A stretch of 64,000 nt of DNA, taken from positions 1-64,000 of the forward strand of contig CAZVOD010000003.1 in NCBI GenBank assembly GCA_964628385.1. Direction: 5' to 3'. Numbering within the stretch: the stretch's first letter is position 1; every line of letters begins with the position of its first letter. The stretch is from JANQPA01 sp964628385. GTDB lineage: Bacteria > Bacteroidota > Bacteroidia > Chitinophagales > Saprospiraceae. This document shows, one piece after another, positions 51,560-61,523 of this stretch. The notes under the pieces were generated by a model. The model did no database searches, had not been told where the DNA came from, and worked only from the letters and a program-made list of their open reading frames with translations. Position numbers and translations under genes: made by a program.

Positions 51560-54500
51560 TTATTGCAACTGGAACCTCAAAATAACACCACCAGCCGTAT
51601 CTGTTCTTGGAAATCCGGCAGATGTTTTGGGGACATTCCTTCTGTAGTCAAAAAACAAACGAAGCGATAATTGCTGATTGATCTTGTATTCTGCTGAGGG
51701 CGAAATACTCAATGCATAAGTACCCCTTGTTGGCTCTACAATCCCCTGATCCAGCAAGTGGTTAAAGGTCACATCATCTCTTAATGACAAATTAAACCTA
51801 ATGTCCAGGTCCTGTGCCTGGCCACCGCCTCTACGACCGCCTCCAAGACGTGGATTGCGCTGGTTACCGCCCGGCTGATTCTGCTGGTCATTGCCTCTTC
51901 CGTCATCTCCGCTGCTGAATAAGCCAAAATTTCGAATTAAATAACCAAAGCCAACAGAAATCTCAGTAGTTTGGGTTTCACTCAGCTGATTGCTGATGAA
52001 GCTCATGCCCAATCGCCGTGTTTTGTTGTAAGTCATATTGAAAGACATCCCGTTTTTCAAGGCTGCATCTACCTGTGCCAACGGAGAAAATCCTTCCTGA
52101 ATATCTACCTGAGGAATCTCCAACCTTGGATAAAAGTTTTGATTCAATTCATTGATAGGCCCCCCCGGGTCATTTTGAGTGCGAAGAAAATCCAGGCCAG
52201 TATCAAAGCTATTGACCGTTAGCGTTGAACGATAGCTATGAGATATACTTAGGTTCTGGAAAATCTCCTTGAACAGGGGCAGCTTTGTCAGACCATTATA
52301 TGTCAATCGCCAGTTTATTCGAGGACTGGTATCAAAAATATTGAGATTCACCGTATTGGGATCCTCTCCGGTATAAGCCGCCAAAAAGGCCGGTATCAAA
52401 ACATCCTGCTGCGTACGTCCATAGTTCTTGGTATACCCCTGGGCCGCCAGGTTCTCATCATCGTGTGGCTCATTGAGGTCACCCAGCCTTCTGGAAACGA
52501 TTACCCGGTTTTCCTCAAAGGTTCGGAACAAGCCAATCAACTGCTCCCTGTCATCATCAAATAAAGTAGACAATGCCGAGAAGGATATTGTCATCGACCC
52601 CGATTTTCGGGGTACGGTATGCACCCATTCATTAATACCATCTGTCTGATCAATATCCTTGTAAAATTCGGAATGGTTTTCTGTAAAATCACGAGAAATC
52701 TCTACATCCACCCTGAAATCCGGAAAAGGCTCCAAAGTGGCCCGGCCATCCCAACGCTGGTTGTACTGCTGGATGACCTCCTGGTTCACAAAGACACTGG
52801 AGCTGAGCCAGCCCTTTTGGGAAGTCTGGAAAAGCCAATCCTCACTAGTGTTGTATTGACTTTCAGCCAAAGTACGGATAGTCGGCTGAAATCCTGTAAT
52901 AAAATCTAGCCCCGGGGCGCCAAACCCAGGCGCCATCCCCAATAATCGAGATTGAGGTAAATATCCCGGGACGGTAGTCGAGAAGGTCTCCGAATAATTG
53001 AACCTGGCCCTTCGCAGAGACATCAGAGGCCGTATCAATATTTTTTCAAAAATACTTGGTCCTTCCCGCTTTTTCTTTTCTTCTTCCCCTTCTTCATCTG
53101 AATCTCCCCTTCCGGGCCGCTGTCCTCCCAAACGGGGCCGTCGAGAGCCCCCCCCGCTGCCATTAATTTTTTTCAGATAAGGGATTTTATTATAAAGTGC
53201 ATCAAAATTAAAGTCTGCATTAATCTGCCTGTCTTGACTATTCTGGATCACATTACCCAAACTGTCAACATTGAGGGCTGCCGCCGCCCAGTTGTAACTT
53301 CCCTGGTACTGTGCCTTGACCTGTATCCAATCCATAAATGGAATGTACTGGATCGGTACGGTATAGCTGATATTGAAATTGTGCTGGAAGTTCTTAGTAC
53401 GCCCAAATCGCTTGATATTTTGCCAAATACTATCTTTTCGATAAGCGACTGGATCCTCAATGTCAGGATTTTCACGAATCCTCGCTTCATCAGGTTCATC
53501 AATAACGGCATTGTTAGAAGCGTTATAAGTGAACTTCAAAGATTTGGCCAAATCCCATTGCAGAGAATAGTCTCTGTCCCACCGGTAACTCTTGTTAAAA
53601 AAGGTATTGAAGCGATCATCCAGACCAGTAAAGCGATATCTGGTTGTATTGAGTCGCCGGTCAAGTGTGGTGTTGAAAGTAAAAGAGTTCGGTAATGGAT
53701 TAAAATTGAAGGAGCTAAATAATTCCAGTGCTTTTGAATCCCCCAAAAACTTAAGTGGCTCCACATAGTTGGCCTGACGATTATAGCCGTATTCGAGTCC
53801 GTAAGTCCTTCGTTCTTCCCGATCAAATTCAATGATAGGGGCTCGTTGTTCTGTCTTGGTATAAGCATAATTCAAACTGAAGTTCTCTACATCCCAGGGC
53901 GCCGGCTTGGCCTGGCCTCCTTGCGGCCCGCCGGAACGCGTTCGTTCCTTTCTGACGTTGGTAAAGTTGATACTCTGAACGGTATTGACCTCCTGAGCGA
54001 TTTCTTGTATAGAGTCTCTGGCAGCAGGAGTAGCAGCTGCATCAACCTTATCCCTGAGCGTGACATCCAGATCGTAGGGATCAAATTCAGGTGATTGAAT
54101 CTGCTTAGAATACTGTGCATAAAACGGAAGCCTAATGCCCCAATTGCTCGGTAAAAATTTCCCTAACTCCAGATTTACAGCCAAATCATAACCTGAAATC
54201 TCCTCTCTGTTTCTTTCCTGAACTTTTTGATCCAGTGCACCAAAGCCAATACTACTGAAGTTACCCGCCATAGTAATGCTCCCCAGGTCCGCTAACTGCA
54301 TGTCTACTCTACCAACCGCCGCCATACCCCCGCGTTCGTCCAGGCCGGTAAGGCGAAGTTCGTTCAGCCATACTTCGACATCTTTTGGTGTACCATCTCC
54401 TCCATTAGGGTTTCTGACTCCAATCATAACTGATTTTACAAGGCCTAGGTTAGGGTTTCCCCTTATACTAACCTTTGCCGAAGCCTCTCCGGCAAGTTCA

Positions 54501-57500
54501 TCTACCAACTGGGAAAATTCCTCTCCCAGAGCTGCCCCCTCTGCATTTCTTTGCTGTTTAAGATCTATCAAAAGCGATAAGGGAAAATCAATCTCGTTTT
54601 CCGCCAACCAGACTTCTTGCTTATACTCGTCGGTATTTCCTGCATTATCGCCCGGTGGCAACCGAGTAGTATCAGACATGGTCAGCGGGATTTCATATTC
54701 GTAGTAGTTATTGATAAAATCACTACCAACTCTCAGGAATAATTTTAATTCTCCATCTTCTATTTCCTGCCCGCCGACTTCTTCCGCGTGGACAAACATT
54801 TTCAACCGTTCGTACACGCGCCAGTCAAGATTTAAATTCTTAAAAATCGCTTCATCCTGCCCATTACATAATTGTTGAATTCTCATGGAAATGGACTGCT
54901 CATTCTGAAGAGCATTGAATACACCCAGTGATTGCTCTCGCTGAATGCCCAGAGGAAGAACGTAATTAAAGGGCTGACGGTCGCTATTTTCTTCAATATT
55001 CACTGCATCTACATTCAGTTCTGGTGGTATTACATCACACTCAATGGGATTATCAGAGAGTTCTCTTGTAAATCGACGCCACTGGCTTCGTACTAATTCC
55101 ATACGAGCGAAACGCAAAGTTACAGGCTTGCGAAAACCTTTTAGATAAACCCTGATAAAACGAATGGAACGAAAATCCCTGATACCTCCGATACTTCTTT
55201 TTTGGTTGCCCTGCAAAGGTATTCTAAAACGATACCAAATCCTTCCGGTACTTTCATCTACTCGCTGATCCGTAATGAAAGGCGTAATCCTTTGGTCAAT
55301 TTCGCGGGGGCTGGCCGGATTAGAGCGCAGCGGAATTTGATATTCAAAATAAGATTCCGTTTCATTGAGCGTATTATCCCGGTTCAAATCTTCTGCATCA
55401 GGAATGTTGGTAGCCGAAGACACGACCCCTGTTCCGTCATTGGCCCGGGAATTACCATGTGGATTGTTGAAAAAGCGATAGCGATCCAGTACCGAGGTAG
55501 TATTTCCAAAGGAAGCATCCCGATAGTAACGGTAATCATCATTTGCGGGGTCTTCATTCAACCTAGCTGCCGCTACTGGATTGGATTGACTGATCGTATT
55601 GATAAAGTCCCTGAACTGTATCTGTTCCCCCTCGTTTGTGAGACCATCGTAACCGACATCTTGTACGAGTCTGGATTCGGGGTCATTATCAAAAGCGTTT
55701 GTAATCTGCTGCCCAATCGGTACCACTGACCAGTTTGTAGAATCTACGCGCCGATCAGGGTTGGCAGGTCCGGGCAAACCATTTTCAAAAAACTTCCTGG
55801 AATCCCGCAGGATATCTTCGGAGATGTTACCTAGATTGACATAGATAGTACCTTCCAGATCTTCAGCATCCGGGTTCGGATTATTGGTGTTTTGCCGATC
55901 CAAAAAGGGACTTAACATCCAGAATTCTAAAAATTCAATATTAGCTGTCTGAAAATCATTGTTGTTTAAAGCCCTCATAATACCGCCCCATCTGGTTTCT
56001 GGATCATTAAGGATTACTGAATCTCCAATGAATTCTACCCCACGGCTAAGGCCAGAATGTCCGCCCGGAATGTCAAAGTTATAAGGGCCCCGCTCTTGCG
56101 GATAAAAGCTAAGGTCAAAGGTTCTGAAGATATTTTGCTGGTTGGCTGGAATATTAGCGTTAGGAAATACTTCCGTTTGCTCCACTCGCGATACATAAGG
56201 GTTAGAATCATCAGAAGACCTTACACTGGGATCGATTCGGTACCAGTTTAGCAAAGCTCTGTTGACCCCCGAGCGGGTATCATTGATCAACTCAGCCTCC
56301 GGGAATAGCGGATTGTTATTTTCATTATCATTTTGCGGAACGGAAGCCAAGAACCAACCATTGGCCGGCTGTGTAATATCTATTCCGTTCACACTTCCTT
56401 CAAAGTCATCCAACAGAACCACTCCTGCCTTATCTTCACGATTCTGATTGATAGCTCTGGAGTGCCCGGGTTTGAGAAAGGCCGCCTCACCCGTCACCGA
56501 AATGCTGGATGGTGCCTTGGTATTAAAAAATGGAAGGAAGTTGACAGCTTTTGTCAACCATGGGGCCTCTCTGTTGAGTGATAGATCCACTCCATAAATT
56601 CTGTTATTGATAGGATCTTCGCCGATATTTACTTTTTGAGTAAACGGCCGTTCAAATAGCTGAAGGTATGTAGCTCCCACACTGAAATCATCATCAATCT
56701 CATACTCAGCTCTCAAACCTAGCATCGTCTTGGCCTGCAAACCAAAAAGCTGGTTGTCTTCAAAAGAAACATTAACTGGAACCCCTGAATTCAAAATAGC
56801 ATCGTTAATAATTTTCAAGCGGCCAGTATTATAGTCGATATCATAATCCACTCCTTCTTTCAATATCTGGCCACCGGCCCTCACGGTGACAGAACCTCTG
56901 GGAATATTAAAAGACCCCAGTGAGATTTCCGAAGCTACATCCGACTTAAAACTTCCCCGGATGGTAAATCGGTTTTTTTCAGGAAATTCCTGAGCTTGAA
57001 ATAAAGTCTGATCGTATAATTCCTGATAGACGTATTTTTCTTGTAGATCAGGCTCAGGGATTTGCTCGGCCAGGTCAGTACCAAAGGGTTCCAGTACCGG
57101 AAACATCACCCGACCATTTCTGGGGTTAATTGTTATTCCCGGTACATAGTCAAAAATACCATCGGGCACCGGATCTCCCTGAACATTCAGATTATCCAAA
57201 TTAAAGACCCGTAAAAGTGGACGGCCCATAATTTCACCTTCCGGCAAAAAGCGCTTTTCTCCTTCTCCGGGATCTTCATACAAAATATCCAGCTTGAAGT
57301 CTTGTCTGTTTACATTGAAGGCTCCAATAGAGTAGATATTTTTCATCATCAAGTCCCAGGTCGGTACATCAGTACGCTGTGTCGTACTTTTCAGCATTTT
57401 TACGTACAATACATTGAGGGAGGAATCGGCACTGGCATTTTCCTGGTTGTAAGAAAGCTCCCCCACCTTGTAGGTTTCCCCGTTGTAAGAGTAAGTGAAA

Positions 57501-58942
57501 GCTACTGCTACCACCTGATCTGGCTGAACATTTACATTAAGGGAAATAAAACCCAGCTCTGGATGAAAGGTGTATTCCTGTGGCCTCAATTTACGAGCGC
57601 TGACCTTTTCAAAATCGCTGGCCTGCTGCATTCTGAAATCAGGCCCCTGCAGGATAGCAACAGAACGGTCGATCTCGCGTATTTCCTCGTTGGCCAGTAG
57701 TCGTCCATACAAGTCATTAGAAGTGTTGTCCGGCAGACTTCCCCCGGCAATGTCAGGATTGACTGGCGTCCCGGGAATATTCACTTTGTCAGGACCTACC
57801 AAATTATTAGGATCCGTCTCTCCCAAATCTGCAAAAGCAACAATATCACGCACATTGTCCACTTCATTCCTGTTGTTAGTGATCCATACCTCCAGATTCT
57901 CCACTTTGAATAGTGAACGCACCTGCGGTAAGTTACTCAACCCCGACTCGAAGTTATTGCGGTTGTAAAAAGTCAGGAAGAAGTGCCTGTTTTCATCGTA
58001 TTCATCGGCTTTTACTTCAAATTCTGTTAATTGGGAGCCTCCCTCTAGCTTTAGATTCTCTTGCTGAGATTTTTGCTGCGAAATGATTCCTGTCAACCTC
58101 AAATGACCAAACTGCAACTCCGTTTTAACACCAAACAAACTTTGAGCCCCTTGTATAAGATTACCTCTTAATGGTAAGCTAACGTTACCCGCTTCGATTT
58201 TTTTCAGAATAGCATCATCATCAAAAAGATCAGAATTATAATCGAGCTTGATCTGATTATCAAAGTCAAAGGTGGCATTGGTATTATAATTGGTAGTAAG
58301 ATTGAGTTTCTCCCCAATCTTACCAGTAACATTCATTTGGATATTCATATCAAAATCGAAACCACCCTGCCGTCTTTGACGCTCCGTCAGGATAGGGTTT
58401 TCTACCCGGGTGGCATCTACGCCAAAAGTCAGGTCAATACTACCCTGTGGCCGTATATCAACCGTCGAACCACCGAACAAACGATCCAGCAAGCTCTTAT
58501 CCACGTCTATCTTGGCCAGTGGGTCCAGCCCTCCGACCCCATCGCCTTCTGTCCCAATACCGGCCAGCTTTCTGAAATAAGCCCGCTCATCTTCCTTGCG
58601 GCGATACTCCAGGTATTCGTCAAAAGTCATGTAAGTAGGCGGGCGGAAATAGTCATCTCCAATTTTCTCGGTTAGAACATACCGATTGGTTATCGGATCA
58701 TACTCGACGTTTTGTTCGATCACAGCAGGATCATCCAAATCAAAAGGATTATTCTTTTGATCGAAAATAAAATTCCCAGTTCGATCCTCAATAGGCGGAA
58801 GTGTATCGGTAGGCATTGCCGTTGACGCATTGTTAATCACATTTTCAACGGCGTAAGGATCAGTCAGTCCATTACGCCCATCAGCGGAATAGAAAATAGC
58901 AGCGATACACACAATAACGATAGGTAAAAATGCATGCTTCAT
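51560..58942 (-). CDS. sprA: SprA, T9SS outer-membrane translocon
   Basis: At 2460 aa this is the largest gene; in Flavobacterium SprA is the 36-strand outer-membrane barrel through which T9SS cargo passes and is needed for gliding. A signal peptide (MKHAFLPIVIVCIAAIFYS) is followed by repeated SprA-type segments, for example TFGVDATRVENPILTERQRRQGGFDF, long beta-rich regions, and a C-terminus of alternating strands ending GGVILRFQLQ. Two low-complexity inserts (acidic/basic near residue 1945; Gly/Asn/Arg-rich near 2350-2370) interrupt the barrel. The linkage to ruvA is the same as in Flavobacterium. Cargo in this window: the CTD protein at 12813-13925. Confidence 0.95.
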   Translation of the reverse strand: MKHAFLPIVIVCIAAIFYSADGRNGLTDPYAVENVINNASTAMPTDTLPPIEDRTGNFIFDQKNNPFDLDDPAVIEQNVEYDPITNRYVLTEKIGDDYFRPPTYMTFDEYLEYRRKEDERAYFRKLAGIGTEGDGVGGLDPLAKIDVDKSLLDRLFGGSTVDIRPQGSIDLTFGVDATRVENPILTERQRRQGGFDFDMNIQMNVTGKIGEKLNLTTNYNTNATFDFDNQIKLDYNSDLFDDDAILKKIEAGNVSLPLRGNLIQGAQSLFGVKTELQFGHLRLTGIISQQKSQQENLKLEGGSQLTEFEVKADEYDENRHFFLTFYNRNNFESGLSNLPQVRSLFKVENLEVWITNNRNEVDNVRDIVAFADLGETDPNNLVGPDKVNIPGTPVNPDIAGGSLPDNTSNDLYGRLLANEEIREIDRSVAILQGPDFRMQQASDFEKVSARKLRPQEYTFHPELGFISLNVNVQPDQVVAVAFTYSYNGETYKVGELSYNQENASADSSLNVLYVKMLKSTTQRTDVPTWDLMMKNIYSIGAFNVNRQDFKLDILYEDPGEGEKRFLPEGEIMGRPLLRVFNLDNLNVQGDPVPDGIFDYVPGITINPRNGRVMFPVLEPFGTDLAEQIPEPDLQEKYVYQELYDQTLFQAQEFPEKNRFTIRGSFKSDVASEISLGSFNIPRGSVTVRAGGQILKEGVDYDIDYNTGRLKIINDAILNSGVPVNVSFEDNQLFGLQAKTMLGLRAEYEIDDDFSVGATYLQLFERPFTQKVNIGEDPINNRIYGVDLSLNREAPWLTKAVNFLPFFNTKAPSSISVTGEAAFLKPGHSRAINQNREDKAGVVLLDDFEGSVNGIDITQPANGWFLASVPQNDNENNNPLFPEAELINDTRSGVNRALLNWYRIDPSVRSSDDSNPYVSRVEQTEVFPNANIPANQQNIFRTFDLSFYPQERGPYNFDIPGGHSGLSRGVEFIGDSVILNDPETRWGGIMRALNNNDFQTANIEFLEFWMLSPFLDRQNTNNPNPDAEDLEGTIYVNLGNISEDILRDSRKFFENGLPGPANPDRRVDSTNWSVVPIGQQITNAFDNDPESRLVQDVGYDGLTNEGEQIQFRDFINTISQSNPVAAARLNEDPANDDYRYYRDASFGNTTSVLDRYRFFNNPHGNSRANDGTGVVSSATNIPDAEDLNRDNTLNETESYFEYQIPLRSNPASPREIDQRITPFITDQRVDESTGRIWYRFRIPLQGNQKRSIGGIRDFRSIRFIRVYLKGFRKPVTLRFARMELVRSQWRRFTRELSDNPIECDVIPPELNVDAVNIEENSDRQPFNYVLPLGIQREQSLGVFNALQNEQSISMRIQQLCNGQDEAIFKNLNLDWRVYERLKMFVHAEEVGGQEIEDGELKLFLRVGSDFINNYYEYEIPLTMSDTTRLPPGDNAGNTDEYKQEVWLAENEIDFPLSLLIDLKQQRNAEGAALGEEFSQLVDELAGEASAKVSIRGNPNLGLVKSVMIGVRNPNGGDGTPKDVEVWLNELRLTGLDERGGMAAVGRVDMQLADLGSITMAGNFSSIGFGALDQKVQERNREEISGYDLAVNLELGKFLPSNWGIRLPFYAQYSKQIQSPEFDPYDLDVTLRDKVDAAATPAARDSIQEIAQEVNTVQSINFTNVRKERTRSGGPQGGQAKPAPWDVENFSLNYAYTKTEQRAPIIEFDREERRTYGLEYGYNRQANYVEPLKFLGDSKALELFSSFNFNPLPNSFTFNTTLDRRLNTTRYRFTGLDDRFNTFFNKSYRWDRDYSLQWDLAKSLKFTYNASNNAVIDEPDEARIRENPDIEDPVAYRKDSIWQNIKRFGRTKNFQHNFNISYTVPIQYIPFMDWIQVKAQYQGSYNWAAAALNVDSLGNVIQNSQDRQINADFNFDALYNKIPYLKKINGSGGGSRRPRLGGQRPGRGDSDEEGEEEKKKREGPSIFEKILIRPLMSLRRARFNYSETFSTTVPGYLPQSRLLGMAPGFGAPGLDFITGFQPTIRTLAESQYNTSEDWLFQTSQKGWLSSSVFVNQEVIQQYNQRWDGRATLEPFPDFRVDVEISRDFTENHSEFYKDIDQTDGINEWVHTVPRKSGSMTISFSALSTLFDDDREQLIGLFRTFEENRVIVSRRLGDLNEPHDDENLAAQGYTKNYGRTQQDVLIPAFLAAYTGEDPNTVNLNIFDTSPRINWRLTYNGLTKLPLFKEIFQNLSISHSYRSTLTVNSFDTGLDFLRTQNDPGGPINELNQNFYPRLEIPQVDIQEGFSPLAQVDAALKNGMSFNMTYNKTRRLGMSFISNQLSETQTTEISVGFGYLIRNFGLFSSGDDGRGNDQQNQPGGNQRNPRLGGGRRGGGQAQDLDIRFNLSLRDDVTFNHLLDQGIVEPTRGTYALSISPSAEYKINQQLSLRLFFDYRRNVPKTSAGFPRTDTAGGVILRFQLQ

Positions 58943-59313
58943 AACTCAAACACGGGATTCTTCTCCAATCTTTGTTATAGTAATAAATTTCTAATGCTTA
59001 CTTTGACTGAACAATTACACAACTTGTAATGCTGTATAATTACGAGCAGTCGTTACTTGTATTTTTTTTGGAAACTAAAAGCATGCCGCCTTTTAGCCTC
59101 CATAGGTTGGCCACTAAGAAAAAAGTTCAACTACACAAACCGATCTTGCACTGTAGTTTTTTGATCTATCAATGACAGTTCAAACAGCTATAGGATCAGG
59201 GTTGCTTAGTTATAGCTCCTGGCTTAGTAAGGCATTGTATGTGTCCACTAAATTTGCTAAAGAATAATCCGTTTTCGGGAGTAGCTTTGGCGTAATTCCT
59301 CATAGATGCTACA
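58943..59313. other. Intergenic region between ruvA and sprA
   Basis: 371 bp upstream of sprA and downstream of ruvA. No gene, tRNA or clear promoter pair was found; a sprA promoter is expected here. Nothing unusual seen. Confidence 0.5.
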
Positions 59314-59907
59314 TCAGGCTGATAATTCTTTTAAAGAATTCTTAATTAAGTCCTCTACGGTATTCAGGGAAGGTTTGGATTTAATAACCTTATTTAACGT
59401 TTTCTGAACCTGTGACTTGTTAAAACCCAAAGTAACTAAAGCAATTAACGCCTCCTCTCTCATTGTATTGTCTACAGAAGGAATTGTTAATGGCTCCGCG
59501 TCAGATTCTTTTATTAACTTATCCTTTAGATCCAGAATTATTCTCTTCGCCGTCTTGGGTCCTACCCCTTTCACTTGCCTGAACGCCGCTACATGCTCCC
59601 CTATGATGGCCTCCTTAATCTCCTGAGCACTCAGGGAAGAAAGCATCAACTGCGCAGTTGATGGCCCTATACCTGATACAGAGATCAGTTGTATGAAAAG
59701 CTTCCGTTCGGAGGCTTCTGCAAATCCATAAAGGGTATGACTGTCTTCTTTAATGTAGAGGTAGGTCAAAATTTTTACACTTTCGAGCGATTCCACTTTG
59801 GCATAAGTTTGTAGGCTAATATTTACCTCATACCCCAATCCCGCTGCCTCTACCACCAATCGCGTCGGGCTTTTTACCGTAATTTCTCCTTTGATGTATG
59901 CTATCAT
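59314..59907 (-). CDS. ruvA: Holliday junction branch migration protein RuvA
   Basis: This 197-aa protein holds the Holliday junction for RuvB. Domain I (about 1-65: IAYIKGEITVKSPTRLVVEAAGLGYEVNIS), domain II with two helix-hairpin-helices (about 70-135: LFIQLISVSGIGPSTAQLMLS, FRQVKGVGPKTAKRIILDLKDKL), and a flexible linker then domain III (about 150-195). Typical length. sprA lies downstream on the same strand, a linkage also seen in Flavobacterium. Confidence 0.96.
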   Translation of the reverse strand: MIAYIKGEITVKSPTRLVVEAAGLGYEVNISLQTYAKVESLESVKILTYLYIKEDSHTLYGFAEASERKLFIQLISVSGIGPSTAQLMLSSLSAQEIKEAIIGEHVAAFRQVKGVGPKTAKRIILDLKDKLIKESDAEPLTIPSVDNTMREEALIALVTLGFNKSQVQKTLNKVIKSKPSLNTVEDLIKNSLKELSA

Positions 59908-59950
59908 TAGTTTATAGTCTACGACATTGCGCCGATATTGTTCTTCCCGG

Positions 59951-59958
59951 CAAATATA
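59951..59958 (-). promoter_or_regulatory. -7 box candidate for ruvA
   Basis: TATATTTG on the minus strand, 44 bp upstream of the ruvA ATG, fits TAnnTTTG; no TTTG partner found. The 293-bp divergent gap 59908-60200 contains no gene. Confidence 0.4.
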
Positions 59959-60177
59959 ACACAGTTGTAAGCTTTACCTCGATTTTGATTTTTTTTAAAA
60001 CAAGCACAAAAGTAAGCAAAGCATTGGAGTAAAAGGGCAAAGTGTCCCCTTTTAAAAGTCGTTTTTTATCTTTTGATAAGCCTACGACACCAAGCCCCCC
60101 ATCTTAATTCCATTCCATCCGCCCTGTGCCCCCTGCGAAACAAGTCCTTTTTTCGCCGTCCTTCCAAATCATCCTTG

Positions 60178-60185
60178 TATATTTG
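60178..60185 (+). promoter_or_regulatory. -7 box candidate for purD
   Basis: TATATTTG on the plus strand, 16 bp before the purD ATG at 60201, matches TAnnTTTG and implies a short leader. A weak upstream TTTC, not TTTG, is at the expected distance. Confidence 0.4.
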
Positions 60186-60200
60186 CACGCAAAACGAATA

Positions 60201-61469
60201 ATGAAATTTCTGATCATCGGCAGCGGCGGAAGAGAACATACTTTTGCGTGGAAACTTTCGGGTAGTCCCAAATGTGAAGCTATTTTTACAGCTCCCGGCA
60301 ATGCCGGTACGGCACAGCTAGGCAAAAACCTGGCTATTGATCCAATGGACTTCCAACAAATCAAAAAAGCGGTATTGCGGTATGCCATTGACCTCGTTAT
60401 CGTTGGCCCGGAGGCACCCCTGGTAGCCGGAATCGTCGATTTTTTCAGAGCCGATGAAGCCCTGGCCGCTATTCCGGTAATAGGGCCTGATCAAAGAGCA
60501 GCTCAGCTGGAAGGCAGCAAAGCTTTTGCCAAAACGTTCATGCAGCAATACAATATTCCTACAGCAGCCTACAAAGAGTTTACCCTTAGCAACAGAAAAG
60601 ACGGCATTGACTACCTACAAAAACATTCCCTTCCGGTAGTCATAAAGGCGGACGGGCTGGCCGCCGGCAAGGGTGTGCTTATATGTACTTCGCAGGAAGA
60701 AGCTGTTATGGAATTCAACGCTATGCTCGATGGTAAATTTGGCCAGGCAAGTCAGAAAGTTATTGTAGAGGAATTCTTGGACGGAATAGAGTTTTCCGTA
60801 TTCATTTACACCAATGGTACGGATTATGTATTACTCCCGGAGGCGAAAGACTATAAAAAGATAAGAGAAGGTGATCAGGGGTTGAATACTGGTGGCATGG
60901 GCGCGATCTCTCCCGTCCCTTTTGTGAACGATCAGCTAATGGATAAAGTAAGGACTGAAGTTATAGAACGAACGCTGTCCGGCTTACAAAAAGAGAATAT
61001 TCACTACAACGGTTTTATCTTTTTTGGGTTAATGTTGGTAAATGAGCAAACTTATGTCATCGAATATAATTGCCGGATGGGTGATCCCGAGACGGAAGTT
61101 GTTCTGCCCAGGATAGAGAATGATTTGCTGGACTTTTTTGAATTGGAAGGAGGTCCCGGGCTAAAAGACGTACAAATCAGATTGAAAGAAGAGGCTTTCA
61201 GTACAGTAATTATGGTATCCGGGGGGTATCCGCAGGCCTACGAAAAGGGTAAAAAAATAACGGGTTTGGAAGAAGTGCAGGATAGTATGGTCTTTCATGC
61301 GGGTACTAAAGTAGATGATGGCCAGATAATCACTAATGGCGGTCGGGTACTTGCTGTAACGTCCAGCCATACAGATTTCAGAAAAGCACTGGAACAGTCT
61401 TACAAAAATACGCGTAAAATTCAGTTTGATGGAAAATATTACAGAACCGATATAGGTTTTGACTTATAA
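60201..61469 (+). CDS. purD: Phosphoribosylamine-glycine ligase
   Basis: This 422-aa ATP-grasp enzyme forms GAR in purine synthesis. Landmarks: MKFLIIGSGGREHTFAWKL at the start, VIVGPEAPLVAGIVDFF, KADGLAAGKGVLIC (ATP-grasp) at about 150, EEFLDGIEFSVF, EAKDYKKIREGDQGLNTGGMGAISP, and the C-terminal GGRVLAVTS. Start 60201 is chosen because an upstream in-frame ATG (60126) would add 25 unrelated residues overlapping the promoter. Length is normal. Confidence 0.96.
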   Translation: MKFLIIGSGGREHTFAWKLSGSPKCEAIFTAPGNAGTAQLGKNLAIDPMDFQQIKKAVLRYAIDLVIVGPEAPLVAGIVDFFRADEALAAIPVIGPDQRAAQLEGSKAFAKTFMQQYNIPTAAYKEFTLSNRKDGIDYLQKHSLPVVIKADGLAAGKGVLICTSQEEAVMEFNAMLDGKFGQASQKVIVEEFLDGIEFSVFIYTNGTDYVLLPEAKDYKKIREGDQGLNTGGMGAISPVPFVNDQLMDKVRTEVIERTLSGLQKENIHYNGFIFFGLMLVNEQTYVIEYNCRMGDPETEVVLPRIENDLLDFFELEGGPGLKDVQIRLKEEAFSTVIMVSGGYPQAYEKGKKITGLEEVQDSMVFHAGTKVDDGQIITNGGRVLAVTSSHTDFRKALEQSYKNTRKIQFDGKYYRTDIGFDL

Positions 61470-61477
61470 TAATTCCA

Positions 61478-61485
61478 TAATTTTG
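61478..61485 (+). promoter_or_regulatory. -7 box candidate for the PPIase gene
   Basis: TAATTTTG, 38 bp upstream of the ATG at 61524, fits TAnnTTTG; a TTTG lies upstream but only 16 nt away, which is shorter than usual. Confidence 0.4.
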
Positions 61486-61523
61486 AGTTACTTAAGATTA
61501 CAATAGTAAAAAATCAATCACAA

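Noticed and set aside
58943..59313. tRNA or small RNA between ruvA and sprA
   Set aside because: No cloverleaf or T-loop consensus seen; a tRNAscan-SE run would confirm absence.
60104..60388. 94-codon minus-strand frame overlapping purD
   Set aside because: Lies opposite the start of the clear purD gene; a shadow frame.
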